DNA from: Algoriphagus hitonicola
Lineage (GTDB): Bacteria > Bacteroidota > Bacteroidia > Cytophagales > Cyclobacteriaceae
Length of the DNA stretch: 64,000 nt
Direction of reading: 5' to 3'
Assembly (NCBI RefSeq): GCF_900113375.1
Contig: NZ_FOPC01000002.1
Coordinates: forward strand, 372,001 to 436,000
The position numbers and the translations under genes are program-made. A model generated the notes under the pieces. The model was not told the origin of the DNA, did not search any database, and saw only the letters and a list, made by a program, of their open reading frames with translations. Numbering within the stretch: position 1 is the stretch's first letter; every line of letters begins with the position of its first letter. This document shows positions 52,784-61,922 of the stretch, piece by piece.

Positions 52784-53051
52784 ACTCTTTTCAAGTCGAT
52801 TTACAGAACTTGGGCTTTTTCTAAAAGTGCAGGCTTGGTTTATCATTTTGGCCACTGTGGTAGGAATGCTTATTCACGGTTATATCGGAATCAATCAAGG
52901 ATTTGATTGGGCCTATTTAACGGATTACCGAACCTACATTAATCTGGTATTTAGTATGATTACATGGGGTTTGGTTTTGTATTTCGCATTTTGGAAATAC
53001 AACCCCAATTTTAGAACAAAGATGCGAGAAAAATTTGAGTCCAAAAACTAA
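52764..53051 (+). CDS. Small two-helix membrane protein, second of a paralogous pair
   Basis: 95 residues from the ATG at 52764 (ATGs at 52734 and 52740 are alternatives that increase the overlap). Helices KVQAWFIILATVVGMLIHGY and TYINLVFSMITWGLVLYFAF mirror the layout of the previous gene, including the aromatic loop FDWAYLTDYRTYI. Overlaps its partner by 20 bases, so both probably come from one transcript. Ends 20 bases before the convergent cryptochrome gene. Confidence 0.55.
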   Translation: MNQPTSKLFSSRFTELGLFLKVQAWFIILATVVGMLIHGYIGINQGFDWAYLTDYRTYINLVFSMITWGLVLYFAFWKYNPNFRTKMREKFESKN

Positions 53052-53071
53052 CTTATCCACAGAACTCTAGC

Positions 53072-54502
53072 CTATAAAACTCCTTCAAAATCAACCATCG
53101 GCTGTGGATAAGTGTTTACCATTTGAATTTCGGCTTGCTTCATCTTTGCTGTGGATAAGTCCCAAGGATGTTGAATTTCAAAGCCTTGTATCTTCGCCAA
53201 TTCAGAAACCCAAAGCCGAACGTAGTCTCCGTTTTTATCGTAATTTTTGGCTTGCCGAAGGATATTGAAATAGCGGTTTTCCCGAGGATCATTTCCCACG
53301 CCGCCCACATACATCCAATTCCCCCAATTGGAGCAGACATCGTAATCGATCAATTGACTCTCGAAATAACTCGCGCCCCAAGTCCAGTCAATACCCAAAT
53401 CATTGACCAAAAAACTCGCCACGTTTTGCCTGCCTCGATTCGACATAAATCCAGTCAAGTTCAACTCACGCATATTGGCATCCACAAAAGGAACTCCTGT
53501 CTGCCCCTCACACCAGCGCTGAAAATCTGCACTATCCCTTCTCCAGGAGTCCTTTGTATTTTTGATACCTTCGATGTGGAAAACTCGATCCCCGTGCTTT
53601 TTGCAGATAAATCGAAAGTAATCCCTCCAAATCAACTCGAATATTAGCCAATAGGTACTTTGATTTTTTTTCCGTTCTTTTTCATAGCGTTTCACCTCCT
53701 CATAAATGATGCGAGGCGAAATACATCCTAAGGCTAACCAAGGGGAAAACTTGGAACTGTAATCAGCTCCGATCAAGCCATTTCGGGTTTCCTTGTACTC
53801 TTTTAAGTGATCCCCTTCCCAAAAATAGGACTGGATTCGCCTAAGCCCGGCGCGCTCTCCACCATCAAACTCCATCACCTTTTCACGCACGAACTCAGGC
53901 TCCTCCAATCCATATGTTTGTAACTCCGGAACCTCCCCACTGATGGGGATTAAGTTTCGGGGAAATTTCAACCGCTCTGGTTGTGGATAACTCGCTCTGA
54001 CCGAAGAAAGTTTTTCGATATTCTTCCGAAACTGAGTAAAAATCTCAGGCGTCTGATTGATCGGAAAGGGCAAATCATCAATATGATACAAAGTGCTCTG
54101 CCAGAAACTCTCGGTAGCGATTCCCTTTGACCAAGCGCCTTTTTCCAAGGATCGATCGACTGATCTTTCCTCAGAAGTAACTTCTCTCGAAAAAAAGATC
54201 GCGTCCGCATTCAGTCGCTCTGCCAACGTCACTATTTCTTCCTCCGGCTTCCCTCGAAGCAAAAGCAAATCCGCTTCTTTTATTCGTAGTTGAGACCTCA
54301 GATCTTCAATAGACTGAAGGAGAAATTTTGCACGAAATGCCCCTGTCTTTGGTAAGCCCAATTTGGTCTTTTCAAAATGTCTGGGATCAAAGCAATAAAC
54401 AGGTATGATCTCAGCACCCATTTCTGATGCCTTAAACAGCGTCTCATTATCCAAAAGACGCAGATCGTTTCGAAACCATACGAGTATTCTATTATATTTC
54501 AC
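53072..54502 (-). CDS. DASH-family cryptochrome/photolyase
   Basis: Blue-light FAD protein that repairs pyrimidine dimers in single-stranded DNA or acts in light signalling. The 476 residues start ILVWFRNDLRLLDNETL with the photolyase N-terminal domain. The FAD domain has YSSKFSPWLALGCISPRIIYEEV and IFELIWRDYFRF. The DASH-specific FMSNRGRQNVASFLVNDLGIDWTWG, IDYDVCSNWGNWMYVGGVGNDPREN follow. It stands alone. Its 3' end holds two of three DnaA-box-like 9-mers noted separately. Its presence fits a light-exposed, pigmented organism. Confidence 0.95.
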   Translation of the reverse strand: MKYNRILVWFRNDLRLLDNETLFKASEMGAEIIPVYCFDPRHFEKTKLGLPKTGAFRAKFLLQSIEDLRSQLRIKEADLLLLRGKPEEEIVTLAERLNADAIFFSREVTSEERSVDRSLEKGAWSKGIATESFWQSTLYHIDDLPFPINQTPEIFTQFRKNIEKLSSVRASYPQPERLKFPRNLIPISGEVPELQTYGLEEPEFVREKVMEFDGGERAGLRRIQSYFWEGDHLKEYKETRNGLIGADYSSKFSPWLALGCISPRIIYEEVKRYEKERKKNQSTYWLIFELIWRDYFRFICKKHGDRVFHIEGIKNTKDSWRRDSADFQRWCEGQTGVPFVDANMRELNLTGFMSNRGRQNVASFLVNDLGIDWTWGASYFESQLIDYDVCSNWGNWMYVGGVGNDPRENRYFNILRQAKNYDKNGDYVRLWVSELAKIQGFEIQHPWDLSTAKMKQAEIQMVNTYPQPMVDFEGVL

Positions 54503-54597
54503 AGTTTTAAAACAGGCTGTTGAAGAATAGTGTTTAGGATAATTTAAAAATTCATATTCGGAGAAATTCTTTAATTTGAATTCAAATCCAACTCATC

Positions 54598-55530
54598 ATG
54601 AAAAACGTATCGTTCTTTTTGTTTTTACTGCTAATCATCCCCTTTTCTGTGAATGGGCAAACTTTACAGGAAAAGTTAGGCTACCCAGCCGATGCCAAGC
54701 TTTTGATCATTCATGGAGATGATGTGGGCGTTTCTCATTCTCAAAATCAAGCCTCCTTTGATGCGATTAAAAATGGCCTGGTAACTTCCACGAGTACGAT
54801 GGTGCCGGCACCATGGTCTGCGGAAGTCGCCCAAATGGCCAAGGAAATCGAAAACCCGGATATCGGAATTCACATCACCTTGACTAACGAATGGCTGCAT
54901 TACAATTGGGGACCGGAGGCGGGAAGGGAAAAAGTAGCAGGCTTGGCCAATTCGATCGGGCATATGTACCCTTCTTGCGCGGAAGTTAGCGAACATGCTA
55001 GCCCCGAAGATGTAGAAATGGAGGTTCGATCCCAAATCCAGACCGCCAAAGCTATGGGAATCGATATCACGCATTTGGATTCGCATATGGGCTGTATGTT
55101 TTTTGGAAGGCCGGAATACCTCCGCGTCTATGTCAAGCTCGCCTTGGAAAATAAGATTCCGGCGATGATCAATCGGGAATTGTATCAAGGACTGATTCAG
55201 CCCAATCCCGATCTATTCGCGGGAATAAATGTGGATAAACTCCCCATCATCGATCAAATCATCATGGCAGATGAGGAAGCTTATGAAAAAGGAATGGATA
55301 AATTCTACACCAGAGCGTTAAAAAATCTGCCTGCCGGGGTTCACGTGATATTGATCCACTTGGCCTTTGATGACCAAGAAATGAATGCCGTGACAGCAGG
55401 TCACGATTCCTTTCATGCCCCATGGAGACAGCAGGATTATGATTTTTTTACCAGTGAAAAAGCCAAAAAACTAATTGAGGAAAATAACATTAAACTGATT
55501 ACCTGGCGGGAGATCGGGAAGGTGTTATAA
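54598..55530 (+). CDS. Secreted YdjC/ChbG-type carbohydrate deacetylase
   Basis: 310 residues with signal peptide ending VNG. Metal-dependent deacetylase of oligosaccharides. The motif LLIIHGDDVGVSHSQN holds the first Asp pair, and THLDSHMGCMFF supplies the His ligands. Family-like GIHITLTNEWLHYNWGP and the final LITWREIGKVL are also seen. Most members are cytoplasmic; this one has a signal peptide, so periplasmic. Followed by the glycosidase gene, from which it is separated by the twin palindromes. Confidence 0.85.
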   Translation: MKNVSFFLFLLLIIPFSVNGQTLQEKLGYPADAKLLIIHGDDVGVSHSQNQASFDAIKNGLVTSTSTMVPAPWSAEVAQMAKEIENPDIGIHITLTNEWLHYNWGPEAGREKVAGLANSIGHMYPSCAEVSEHASPEDVEMEVRSQIQTAKAMGIDITHLDSHMGCMFFGRPEYLRVYVKLALENKIPAMINRELYQGLIQPNPDLFAGINVDKLPIIDQIIMADEEAYEKGMDKFYTRALKNLPAGVHVILIHLAFDDQEMNAVTAGHDSFHAPWRQQDYDFFTSEKAKKLIEENNIKLITWREIGKVL

Positions 55531-55546
55531 AAGTTAGAGCTGGATT

Positions 55547-55595
55547 TGCACTGTGAGAGTGCAAAAAATGATAAAAACTGCACTGTGAGAGTGCA
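55547..55595 (+). promoter_or_regulatory. Two identical 17-bp palindromes upstream of the glycosidase gene
   Basis: TGCACTGTGAGAGTGCA occurs at 55547-55563 and 55579-55595, spaced exactly 32 bp, about three helical turns. Neither is followed by a T-tract in either direction, so terminator action is unlikely. The second ends 13 bases before the glycosidase ATG. This is a candidate operator for a dimeric or tetrameric regulator. Confidence 0.55.
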
Positions 55596-55608
55596 AAACC
55601 TTTGAAAA

Positions 55609-58032
55609 ATGCTTAATAAATTAATACAAGTCACTAAACAACTTCTTGCTTTTCAACTCTTAGCATTGTGCTGGAGTTGCCAAAGTCAACCGGATTCACT
55701 TTCTCAAATTTTCCAAGACCTTGAAAATCAGGAAGGACTTGAGGGGAAAACCGAATACCTCAACTCCCCTTTTGCGGCTGCCGGAGATCGAATGTATTTA
55801 GTTGGGCATCAGGATGGGACTTTTCCGGATTTAGGCTGGCATGTCGAAGGAGAAATGGGCGGAATTTGGTTGCATCCAATTAAATTGATGGATGGTTTTT
55901 CTGCCCAATTATCCATTAATGGACAAGCCCAATGCCTTGAAAATGCTCAAAAATTTACCAATTACCCATATAGCAACGTGGTCCACTATGGAGAAGTAGC
56001 CAAAGGGCTAACAGTAGATCGTCTTCATTTTGTACCCGACGGGCGGGAAGGAATGGTCGTTTTATACCGCTTTGAAAATATTGGAGCATCTGAATCTAAT
56101 TTTGACTTTTCTTGGAATGCTCAGGTGGATTTAAGACCCGTTTGGCTAGGGGAAGAAAATGGAATGAACGATAAGGAAGATCAAATTTCATTTAATGAAC
56201 TGACCGGTACATTTACCGCGAAAGATCAGAGAAATGAGTGGTTTGCAGTTTGGGGAACGGAGGCAGGAATTCCGATCAATCCACGCGAATCCGTTTGTGA
56301 CTTTGAAGCTAAAGGAAAAGGAGGAGCTGCCGCATTCGCAGTCAATATTCAAATTCCAGCACAATCCGAATTGGTGGTTCCTGTTTTTATCGCTGGGTCA
56401 ACTGAAAGCGAGTTAAAAGCTATGGAGACCTTGGCTGATTTACGGGAAAACCTTTCCAATGACTGGTATGAGAAAAAAAACAGATACCAAACCATTTTTG
56501 AAGCCGCTCAAATCGACATTCCGGACAAGCAACTCCAAAAAGCCTACGAATGGACCAAATACAATACCGATTGGTTGGTCAGAGAAGTGCCCGGGATGGG
56601 ACGTGGATTTGGAGCGGGAATGCCCGATTATCCCTGGTTTTTCGGGGTTGATAGCGAATACACCATTCAAGGTTTGATCGCAACGGGGAGAAAAGATTTG
56701 GTGTACAGCACGATGGAATTGATTCACAATCTCTCCGAAAAAACCAATGGCAACGGCCGGATTATCCACGAGGCCTCCACAAATGGGGTCGTTTTCAATC
56801 CAGGAAATATCAATGAAACCCCTCAGTGGGTTTCGACGGTATGGGAAGTCTACCGCTGGACAGGCGATCGGGAGTTTTTGGAAAAGTATTTTCCTTCTGT
56901 GGAAAAAGGTCTGAAATGGCTCCTGGAAGAAAACGATGAAGACGGAAATTTGCTTGCCGATGGCTATGGCATGATGGAAATCCACGGTTTGGAATCCGAA
57001 ATGATCGATGTAGCTGCCTATAGTTACAAAGCTTTTGCTGATGCGGCAAAAATGGCTGAAATTCTGGGAAAAACGCAGCTTTCGGAAAGTTATCAACAGA
57101 CTTCCGAAACGCTCAAAGAAAAGATCAACAGTGATTTTTGGGTGGAAGAGTTTGGAAGTTATGCTGACTTTATCGGAACAGCCGAGGAAGCTCTTCACTT
57201 GATCGATGGGGCGATTATTCGAGCCGACACCTTGGATAAACCCTGGGCCGTAGCTGAATTAGAAGCTACAAAAGCCAAGTTATCCACTTTGCCCAAAGAC
57301 CAAAAACAAGGCTTTGTGCTCTATCATAATTGGGTGGTCAATACCCCGATGGAAGTAGGGGTTGCCGATGTGGATAAAGCTAACATTGCATTAGAAACTG
57401 CCAAGAAGTACACTAACCCATTTGGCACCTTTGTGACGGGAATTGATCGGGATGAAAGTGCGGAATTAGAAGAAGGCTCCTTTACTGGCAGCCAAGTTTT
57501 CTCCTACACAGGTGCGGTCATGACTTTGCCCACCGGGGTATCTGCCATTGGAGAAAGCAAGTATGGAAATCCGGATGGAGCCTTGAACTATTTGCAGCGA
57601 ATGACCCGAAGTTTCGGTTTTGCGCTTCCGGGATCGATTTATGAGGTTTCTCCAGATTATGGGATGTTTACCCAAGCTTGGAATCTATACAGTTATGCCG
57701 TACCGATCGTGACGCAGTTTTTCGGCATTCAGCCCGATGCGGGAAATAAAGTTATCCACATTCGTCCTCAAATGCCCAGCGAATGGGAGAGTGCCTCGAT
57801 CCAAAAAGTACAAATCGGGGAAAATGAAGTTTCAATTACCTATCAAAAATCCGAAGATCAATTGATTCTCGAAGTCGAGCAAAGCCAAAAGAAATGGGGG
57901 CTCTCGATCGAAATTCCGGAGAGTTATCAACAAGTCAAAGTCTTAGGTAAAGAGGTGAGTTCGGATACTCAAAACGGTTTTAGAAGGATTTTGATGACGG
58001 GAGCAAAAGTGCGGGTGGAAGGAAAACAATGA
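55609..58032 (+). CDS. 6-hairpin (alpha/alpha)6 glycosidase-like lipoprotein
   Basis: 807 residues with lipobox LCWSC (Cys24). An N-terminal beta domain (about 40-290) is followed by an (alpha/alpha)6 domain (about 310-700). That domain has YPWFFGVDSEYTIQGLIATGRKDL, WVSTVWEVYRWTGDREFLEKYFPSVEKGLKWLLEE and WNLYSYAVPIVTQFFGIQPDA, then a C-terminal beta part. This is the layout of glycogen-debranching and alpha-L-rhamnosidase-like enzymes of the six-hairpin superfamily; the sugar is not predictable. Its 3' end overlaps the decayed vapC gene in the opposite sense. Confidence 0.8.
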   Translation: MLNKLIQVTKQLLAFQLLALCWSCQSQPDSLSQIFQDLENQEGLEGKTEYLNSPFAAAGDRMYLVGHQDGTFPDLGWHVEGEMGGIWLHPIKLMDGFSAQLSINGQAQCLENAQKFTNYPYSNVVHYGEVAKGLTVDRLHFVPDGREGMVVLYRFENIGASESNFDFSWNAQVDLRPVWLGEENGMNDKEDQISFNELTGTFTAKDQRNEWFAVWGTEAGIPINPRESVCDFEAKGKGGAAAFAVNIQIPAQSELVVPVFIAGSTESELKAMETLADLRENLSNDWYEKKNRYQTIFEAAQIDIPDKQLQKAYEWTKYNTDWLVREVPGMGRGFGAGMPDYPWFFGVDSEYTIQGLIATGRKDLVYSTMELIHNLSEKTNGNGRIIHEASTNGVVFNPGNINETPQWVSTVWEVYRWTGDREFLEKYFPSVEKGLKWLLEENDEDGNLLADGYGMMEIHGLESEMIDVAAYSYKAFADAAKMAEILGKTQLSESYQQTSETLKEKINSDFWVEEFGSYADFIGTAEEALHLIDGAIIRADTLDKPWAVAELEATKAKLSTLPKDQKQGFVLYHNWVVNTPMEVGVADVDKANIALETAKKYTNPFGTFVTGIDRDESAELEEGSFTGSQVFSYTGAVMTLPTGVSAIGESKYGNPDGALNYLQRMTRSFGFALPGSIYEVSPDYGMFTQAWNLYSYAVPIVTQFFGIQPDAGNKVIHIRPQMPSEWESASIQKVQIGENEVSITYQKSEDQLILEVEQSQKKWGLSIEIPESYQQVKVLGKEVSSDTQNGFRRILMTGAKVRVEGKQ

Positions 58033-58220
58033 TCAATGGGCAAAGCATCGAAAAGCTTTACAAATCCGTTTAATTCGTTCTGAGATAGTTTGGAATAACC
58101 CAACACTTCGGTCTTACTTATTACAGAACAAAAAACTGATTTCCCCTTTAAAAATTCTCTCACTTGTTGGAATCTTGGAGACAAGGAATAAATAATAATA
58201 TTGCTGTCCAGTAAAATCAT
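57969..58220 (-). pseudogene. Truncated PIN-domain toxin (VapC remnant)
   Basis: The N-terminus MILLDSNIIIYSL has the PIN catalytic Asp5 and CSVISKTEVLGYSKL has the next acidic residue, Glu38. Family-like sequence stops around residue 62 (FDALPID). The last 20 or so residues read into the antisense of the glycosidase 3' end, and the third and fourth acidic residues expected near 90-110 are missing. The full gene should be about 130 residues, so half the toxin is lost. Directly preceded by its antitoxin gene. Confidence 0.7.
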
Positions 58221-58451
58221 CTAAAACGGAAGTGCTCTTTCTTCTCTAATTTCCTGCTGCCAAGAAACAGGATCTTTAATCGACTTTATGGGGTGATTTT
58301 TGGACAGTTGATCAAGAAGATCACCAATGTTTTTTGACTCATTCTGTTGAGCAGTCTCGAGTTTGATGGTTGCAGATTCACCTTTCAACAAATCGAGAAT
58401 TTTCTCAACCAGTTCCTTTTTATTTGTCTCTATGGTGATTTTTAAATCCAT
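58221..58451 (-). CDS. Antitoxin of the VapB type, partner of the broken PIN toxin
   Basis: 76 residues, start MDLKITIETNKKELVEKILDLLKGESATIKLE and an acidic-then-basic C-terminal helix. The stop abuts the toxin ATG. The arrangement (short antitoxin upstream, PIN toxin downstream) is typical of VapBC in Bacteroidota. With the toxin truncated, this antitoxin may be an orphan or neutral remnant. Confidence 0.65.
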   Translation of the reverse strand: MDLKITIETNKKELVEKILDLLKGESATIKLETAQQNESKNIGDLLDQLSKNHPIKSIKDPVSWQQEIREERALPF

Positions 58452-58657
58452 TTGAAAACCCTTTTTTCTAAAATTAGATTAATTTTCACAAAAACCGAAA
58501 TTTCCTAAAATTGGTTTTTCTTGTCCATGATCAGCGGTGAAAGTGAGAGATACTTTTCAAATGAAATTCGCAGCTTTCTTGATACAACACTTTTAATCAA
58601 AACCTTAACCCTTAAAATTCAGTAAATACTAAAAAATCCTTTGTTATACGAATTGCT

Positions 58658-59625
58658 TTGGTCTTTCTTCTTTCTTTAGCTATTTCATATTCTTCATTTT
58701 CACAAACTCAGCTAAAAGGCAAATTCGAGGCTGAGTTTCTAGGGAATCAGTTTTTACGAATTCAGCATGGAGAAGAGGTTTTTGACCTTTTTGGCGAAAG
58801 GTATGATTTTGTGAATTCGGACACACTTCCTGGTCCCAAAACCCTATCCATATATTATATTTCAGCAAAGGGAAAATTCACTCGAGCAAAACATTTTGGA
58901 TGGAACAAGGGGAATATACGCTGACAGGAAAAGTAAATGATCCTGAAACTTGGAAACTTAGTCCCGAGCATCCTTTCACCGCTCTCCAATCAGAAATCAC
59001 GACAGCTGAAAGTGAAATTAAGAAGCAACTGATTACCAAAAATCTGGACAAACTGGTGGGCATTCGAATGCTAAATTCCTTTAAGCAAATTTTTAGCGAT
59101 GAGGAATTGATGGATTTACTTTCTGAAATCTCCAATGAGTTTGAAGAATCTTGGGAAGTCGACGAGGTCAAAACCTATCTCAGTTTGAATACCTTAGCTC
59201 GAGCAAAAATTGGTGAATTGGCACCGAACTTTACCTTGGAAAGCAAAGCGGGTTCGGATTTTTCACTAAGCAATCAGAAAGGAAAATATGTGTTGTTGGA
59301 TTTTTCCTTTACCGGATGTGCGGGATGTGTCAAGGCCCTTCCAGAATTAATCGAATTACAAGCAGAACTGAGCAATCAAGTGGAATTTGTGACGATTTGG
59401 AACGACCGAACTCGAAGAACCTGGCTGGAAATCCAAAAAGAACACAAATCCCGGATGAATTGGACCAGTCTATGGGATAGAAACAGCTTTGCCACCAAAC
59501 TTTTCGAAATCGAAATTTTCCCCTCTTTCGTCCTCATCAATCCCGAGGGAGAAGTCCAAAGCATCTGGAATGGCTACAGCAAAGGAAAATTAAGAAGGAA
59601 ATTGGGGAGGGAATTAGAAGGGTAA
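58658..59625 (+). pseudogene. Broken TlpA/thioredoxin-like secreted protein
   Basis: Two frames meet at 58894. The first encodes a signal (LVFLLSLAISYSSFSQ) and a DUF4369-like domain, and ends by frameshift at KHFGW. The second begins MEQGEYTLTGK and holds a thioredoxin fold with the C-x-x-C motif FTGCAGCVKALPEL near residue 144 of that part. Adding one T to TTTT at 58894-58897 joins them to HFWMEQGEYT. Upstream, the extended frame has no ATG, only TTG at 58658, so the start may be lost as well. Confidence 0.7.
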
Positions 59626-59637
59626 TTTAGGTTGACA

Positions 59638-61848
59638 TTAAATATTCAACCAATAATTCAGCTTTAGCACCAGGGAACGCTGTTTGGAATTGAAGGTATC
59701 GGGGAAATAATTGTCCGTGTAAACCAGGAAGAAATCCGAAACCGGCGCAAATCGCCACTGAAGGCGGGTATTGACATTGATGTTTTCGATCTGATTATTG
59801 TATTGAATGAAAGTCGTCCAGAATAGCGACTTGGTAAAGGTCAAATCAATCCGAGGGCCTACCAATAAAAGATCAGCAGAATTTTGAGGCTCTGGCAGAC
59901 GGATACGGTTGTAACTAAAGTTCATCCCAATATTGGCCGTATAGCCGATTCTCCAAGCCAGGTCGCTTCGAATGGTGGCAATATCACCTGTAAAATATTC
60001 ACCGGCCTCACCCCTTATTCCAAAGTTGAAGGCTTGCCGGGGATTACTCCGATAATTGAATGTAAATCGACTAACCGTATAATCCGTCCCTGCCAAGAGA
60101 GGCTCTCCTCCTGTACGGGTCGGATCAAAATCATCAAATAAGTACACATAGCTACTCGTATAGCCGACAGAAAATTGCGCCAAGGACTGAAAACGTACCT
60201 CGTATTCTATACCAATGTCCCTGTCAGTGTTTCCTAAGGTTTCGTTCCATCTCAATTCGTATTCGATCTGAGGACCGTGACTGTTAATAAATTTTGATTT
60301 GGGAAAGAAACGATAGCTCAAATCAGGATTGAACCGCTTGTAATCTACTCGAGGAACAAAACCTACCTCGGGATTGTAACCTGCTCCAATATCCAGATAG
60401 CTCGCACTCCAACTCCAGTGTAGATCACTATACAAAATGTAGGCGTTTAATGTCCTCGGATCCTCTTTTTCAGCACTTTCAAATGTCCGGTGATATAGTG
60501 CCTTTCCTGTCCATCGATTGTCCTCAGAAGCAAGGTTGTATTCCATACCCAACATCCGATTGAATTCGTTGGGATTGAATAGACTTTGGTATTCGTCTAA
60601 AGCCAAAGATTCACGATCTACAAAAATGAACCCGACATTTGATCTCGAGAAGACCTTCTTCTGTACGGCCAATACGCTGAAATTTTTTCCAGAGATCCCT
60701 CGGTCTTCATCCGTAGCCGTTTGCATATTCATCAAACCCACTCGCCAGTCGTCAGTGACTTTTCCTGATAATCGTGCTCCATAAATGATCTTATTTTGCA
60801 CATTTTGACCCGTAGCACTGTCCCGATCTACTCCGATTCTTCTGGAGAAAAATGGTCTAGCTAAAGGGTGACCAAAACTGGCAAAGAGATCTCCATTCTC
60901 TAGGAAAAACTGTCTTCGCTCGGGAAAGAAAATCTCAAATCGATCCAAATTAGTCACCTGCTGATCGACTTCCACTTGAGAAAAATCCGGATTGAAAGTC
61001 AGGTCTAGATTCAATGCCGGACCGATCCCCACCTTGGCATCACCTCCAACCGCCGGGGTAAAGGACTCAGAAGTCCCGTCCAGAAAATTCTGAGCCGTTC
61101 GTCCCGCGATAAAAGGGATCAACGAAATATTTGCAGAATTTTTTTTAAGTGGTTCTTCGAAAATTAATGGTCTACTGAAAGCAGTAGAAATAATGGGAAA
61201 ATTTCTGGGAATCGGAGTCCAGCTGCTTCGTTCTCCGAGGTGACTGTCTATTCGGTAAAAATTTACATTCCAATTTTGTGCTCCGTCTTTGAATCGGATG
61301 GTAGATAAAGGAATAATCGCCTCCACTTGCCAATGATTCTCGTGAACTGAAGCTCTCGCATACCACTTGTTATCCCAAGCCAGATTTAAATCCTCAGAGC
61401 GGGCTCCTCCATTGGCCAGAAGAGCCTCTCGCTGTACGCCGTATGGGTTAATGCCAAACTGAAAAGCATTGGTTTTGTCATTGAATGTATCGAAAACAAA
61501 GCTAATTCCGTCATTTTGCTCCCCACGATAATCTCTCCGAAGAGAAGTGGAAACATATTTTCTTGGACCTGTATTTTCCATGATGGCAGCGATATACAGG
61601 TTATCATCGTCAAATGCGATTTTTACCCGGCTTTGTGCTGCAGCTGCCGAGGTATCATAAGGGAAATACTGGGTGAAATTTTCATTCCAGCCATCAGGTC
61701 CCCAAATTTCTTCGTCAAGTATCCCGTCCAGAAAAATAGGTTCATCTACTTTGAACGCAAAAGCGTTCAATTCCTGAGAAATGACAATCGTATTAAATGC
61801 GCAGAAAACTAACGCAAAGGCAAATAAAAGACGTGAAAGGTATCCCAT
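59638..61848 (-). CDS. DUF5916 family outer-membrane protein with N-terminal carbohydrate-binding-like domain
   Basis: 736 residues, signal peptide to about residue 24. The N-terminal part (about 30-230) is a CBM9-like domain (VDEPIFLDGILDEEIWG, VKIAFDDDNLYIAAIMEN, WQVEAIIPLSTIRF). Then NPDFSQVEVDQQVTNLDRFEIFFPERRQFFLENGDLF marks DUF5916. A long beta-barrel region follows, ending in an aromatic strand. Probably surface-exposed; ligand unknown. The gap to the convergent thioredoxin remnant is 12 bases. Confidence 0.88.
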   Translation of the reverse strand: MGYLSRLLFAFALVFCAFNTIVISQELNAFAFKVDEPIFLDGILDEEIWGPDGWNENFTQYFPYDTSAAAAQSRVKIAFDDDNLYIAAIMENTGPRKYVSTSLRRDYRGEQNDGISFVFDTFNDKTNAFQFGINPYGVQREALLANGGARSEDLNLAWDNKWYARASVHENHWQVEAIIPLSTIRFKDGAQNWNVNFYRIDSHLGERSSWTPIPRNFPIISTAFSRPLIFEEPLKKNSANISLIPFIAGRTAQNFLDGTSESFTPAVGGDAKVGIGPALNLDLTFNPDFSQVEVDQQVTNLDRFEIFFPERRQFFLENGDLFASFGHPLARPFFSRRIGVDRDSATGQNVQNKIIYGARLSGKVTDDWRVGLMNMQTATDEDRGISGKNFSVLAVQKKVFSRSNVGFIFVDRESLALDEYQSLFNPNEFNRMLGMEYNLASEDNRWTGKALYHRTFESAEKEDPRTLNAYILYSDLHWSWSASYLDIGAGYNPEVGFVPRVDYKRFNPDLSYRFFPKSKFINSHGPQIEYELRWNETLGNTDRDIGIEYEVRFQSLAQFSVGYTSSYVYLFDDFDPTRTGGEPLLAGTDYTVSRFTFNYRSNPRQAFNFGIRGEAGEYFTGDIATIRSDLAWRIGYTANIGMNFSYNRIRLPEPQNSADLLLVGPRIDLTFTKSLFWTTFIQYNNQIENINVNTRLQWRFAPVSDFFLVYTDNYFPDTFNSKQRSLVLKLNYWLNI

Positions 61849-61922
61849 AGCTTAGTTGATCGTACAAAAGTATTCTTGTACTATTCTTAGGCAGGGATAT
61901 TTTTATAAGTGGTCACTATTTT

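Noticed and set aside
53053..53158. Chromosomal origin of replication
   Set aside because: There are three DnaA-type boxes but no AT-rich unwinding region, and no dnaA or other origin-linked genes nearby.
55545..55600. Hairpins as terminators of the YdjC-type gene
   Set aside because: The palindromes are followed by A-rich sequence on the plus strand and not by a T-tract; operator or repeat is a better reading.
56440..57198. Long (252-codon) minus-strand open frame inside the glycosidase gene
   Set aside because: It is a shadow of the plus-strand gene, whose protein has clear six-hairpin motifs through this region.
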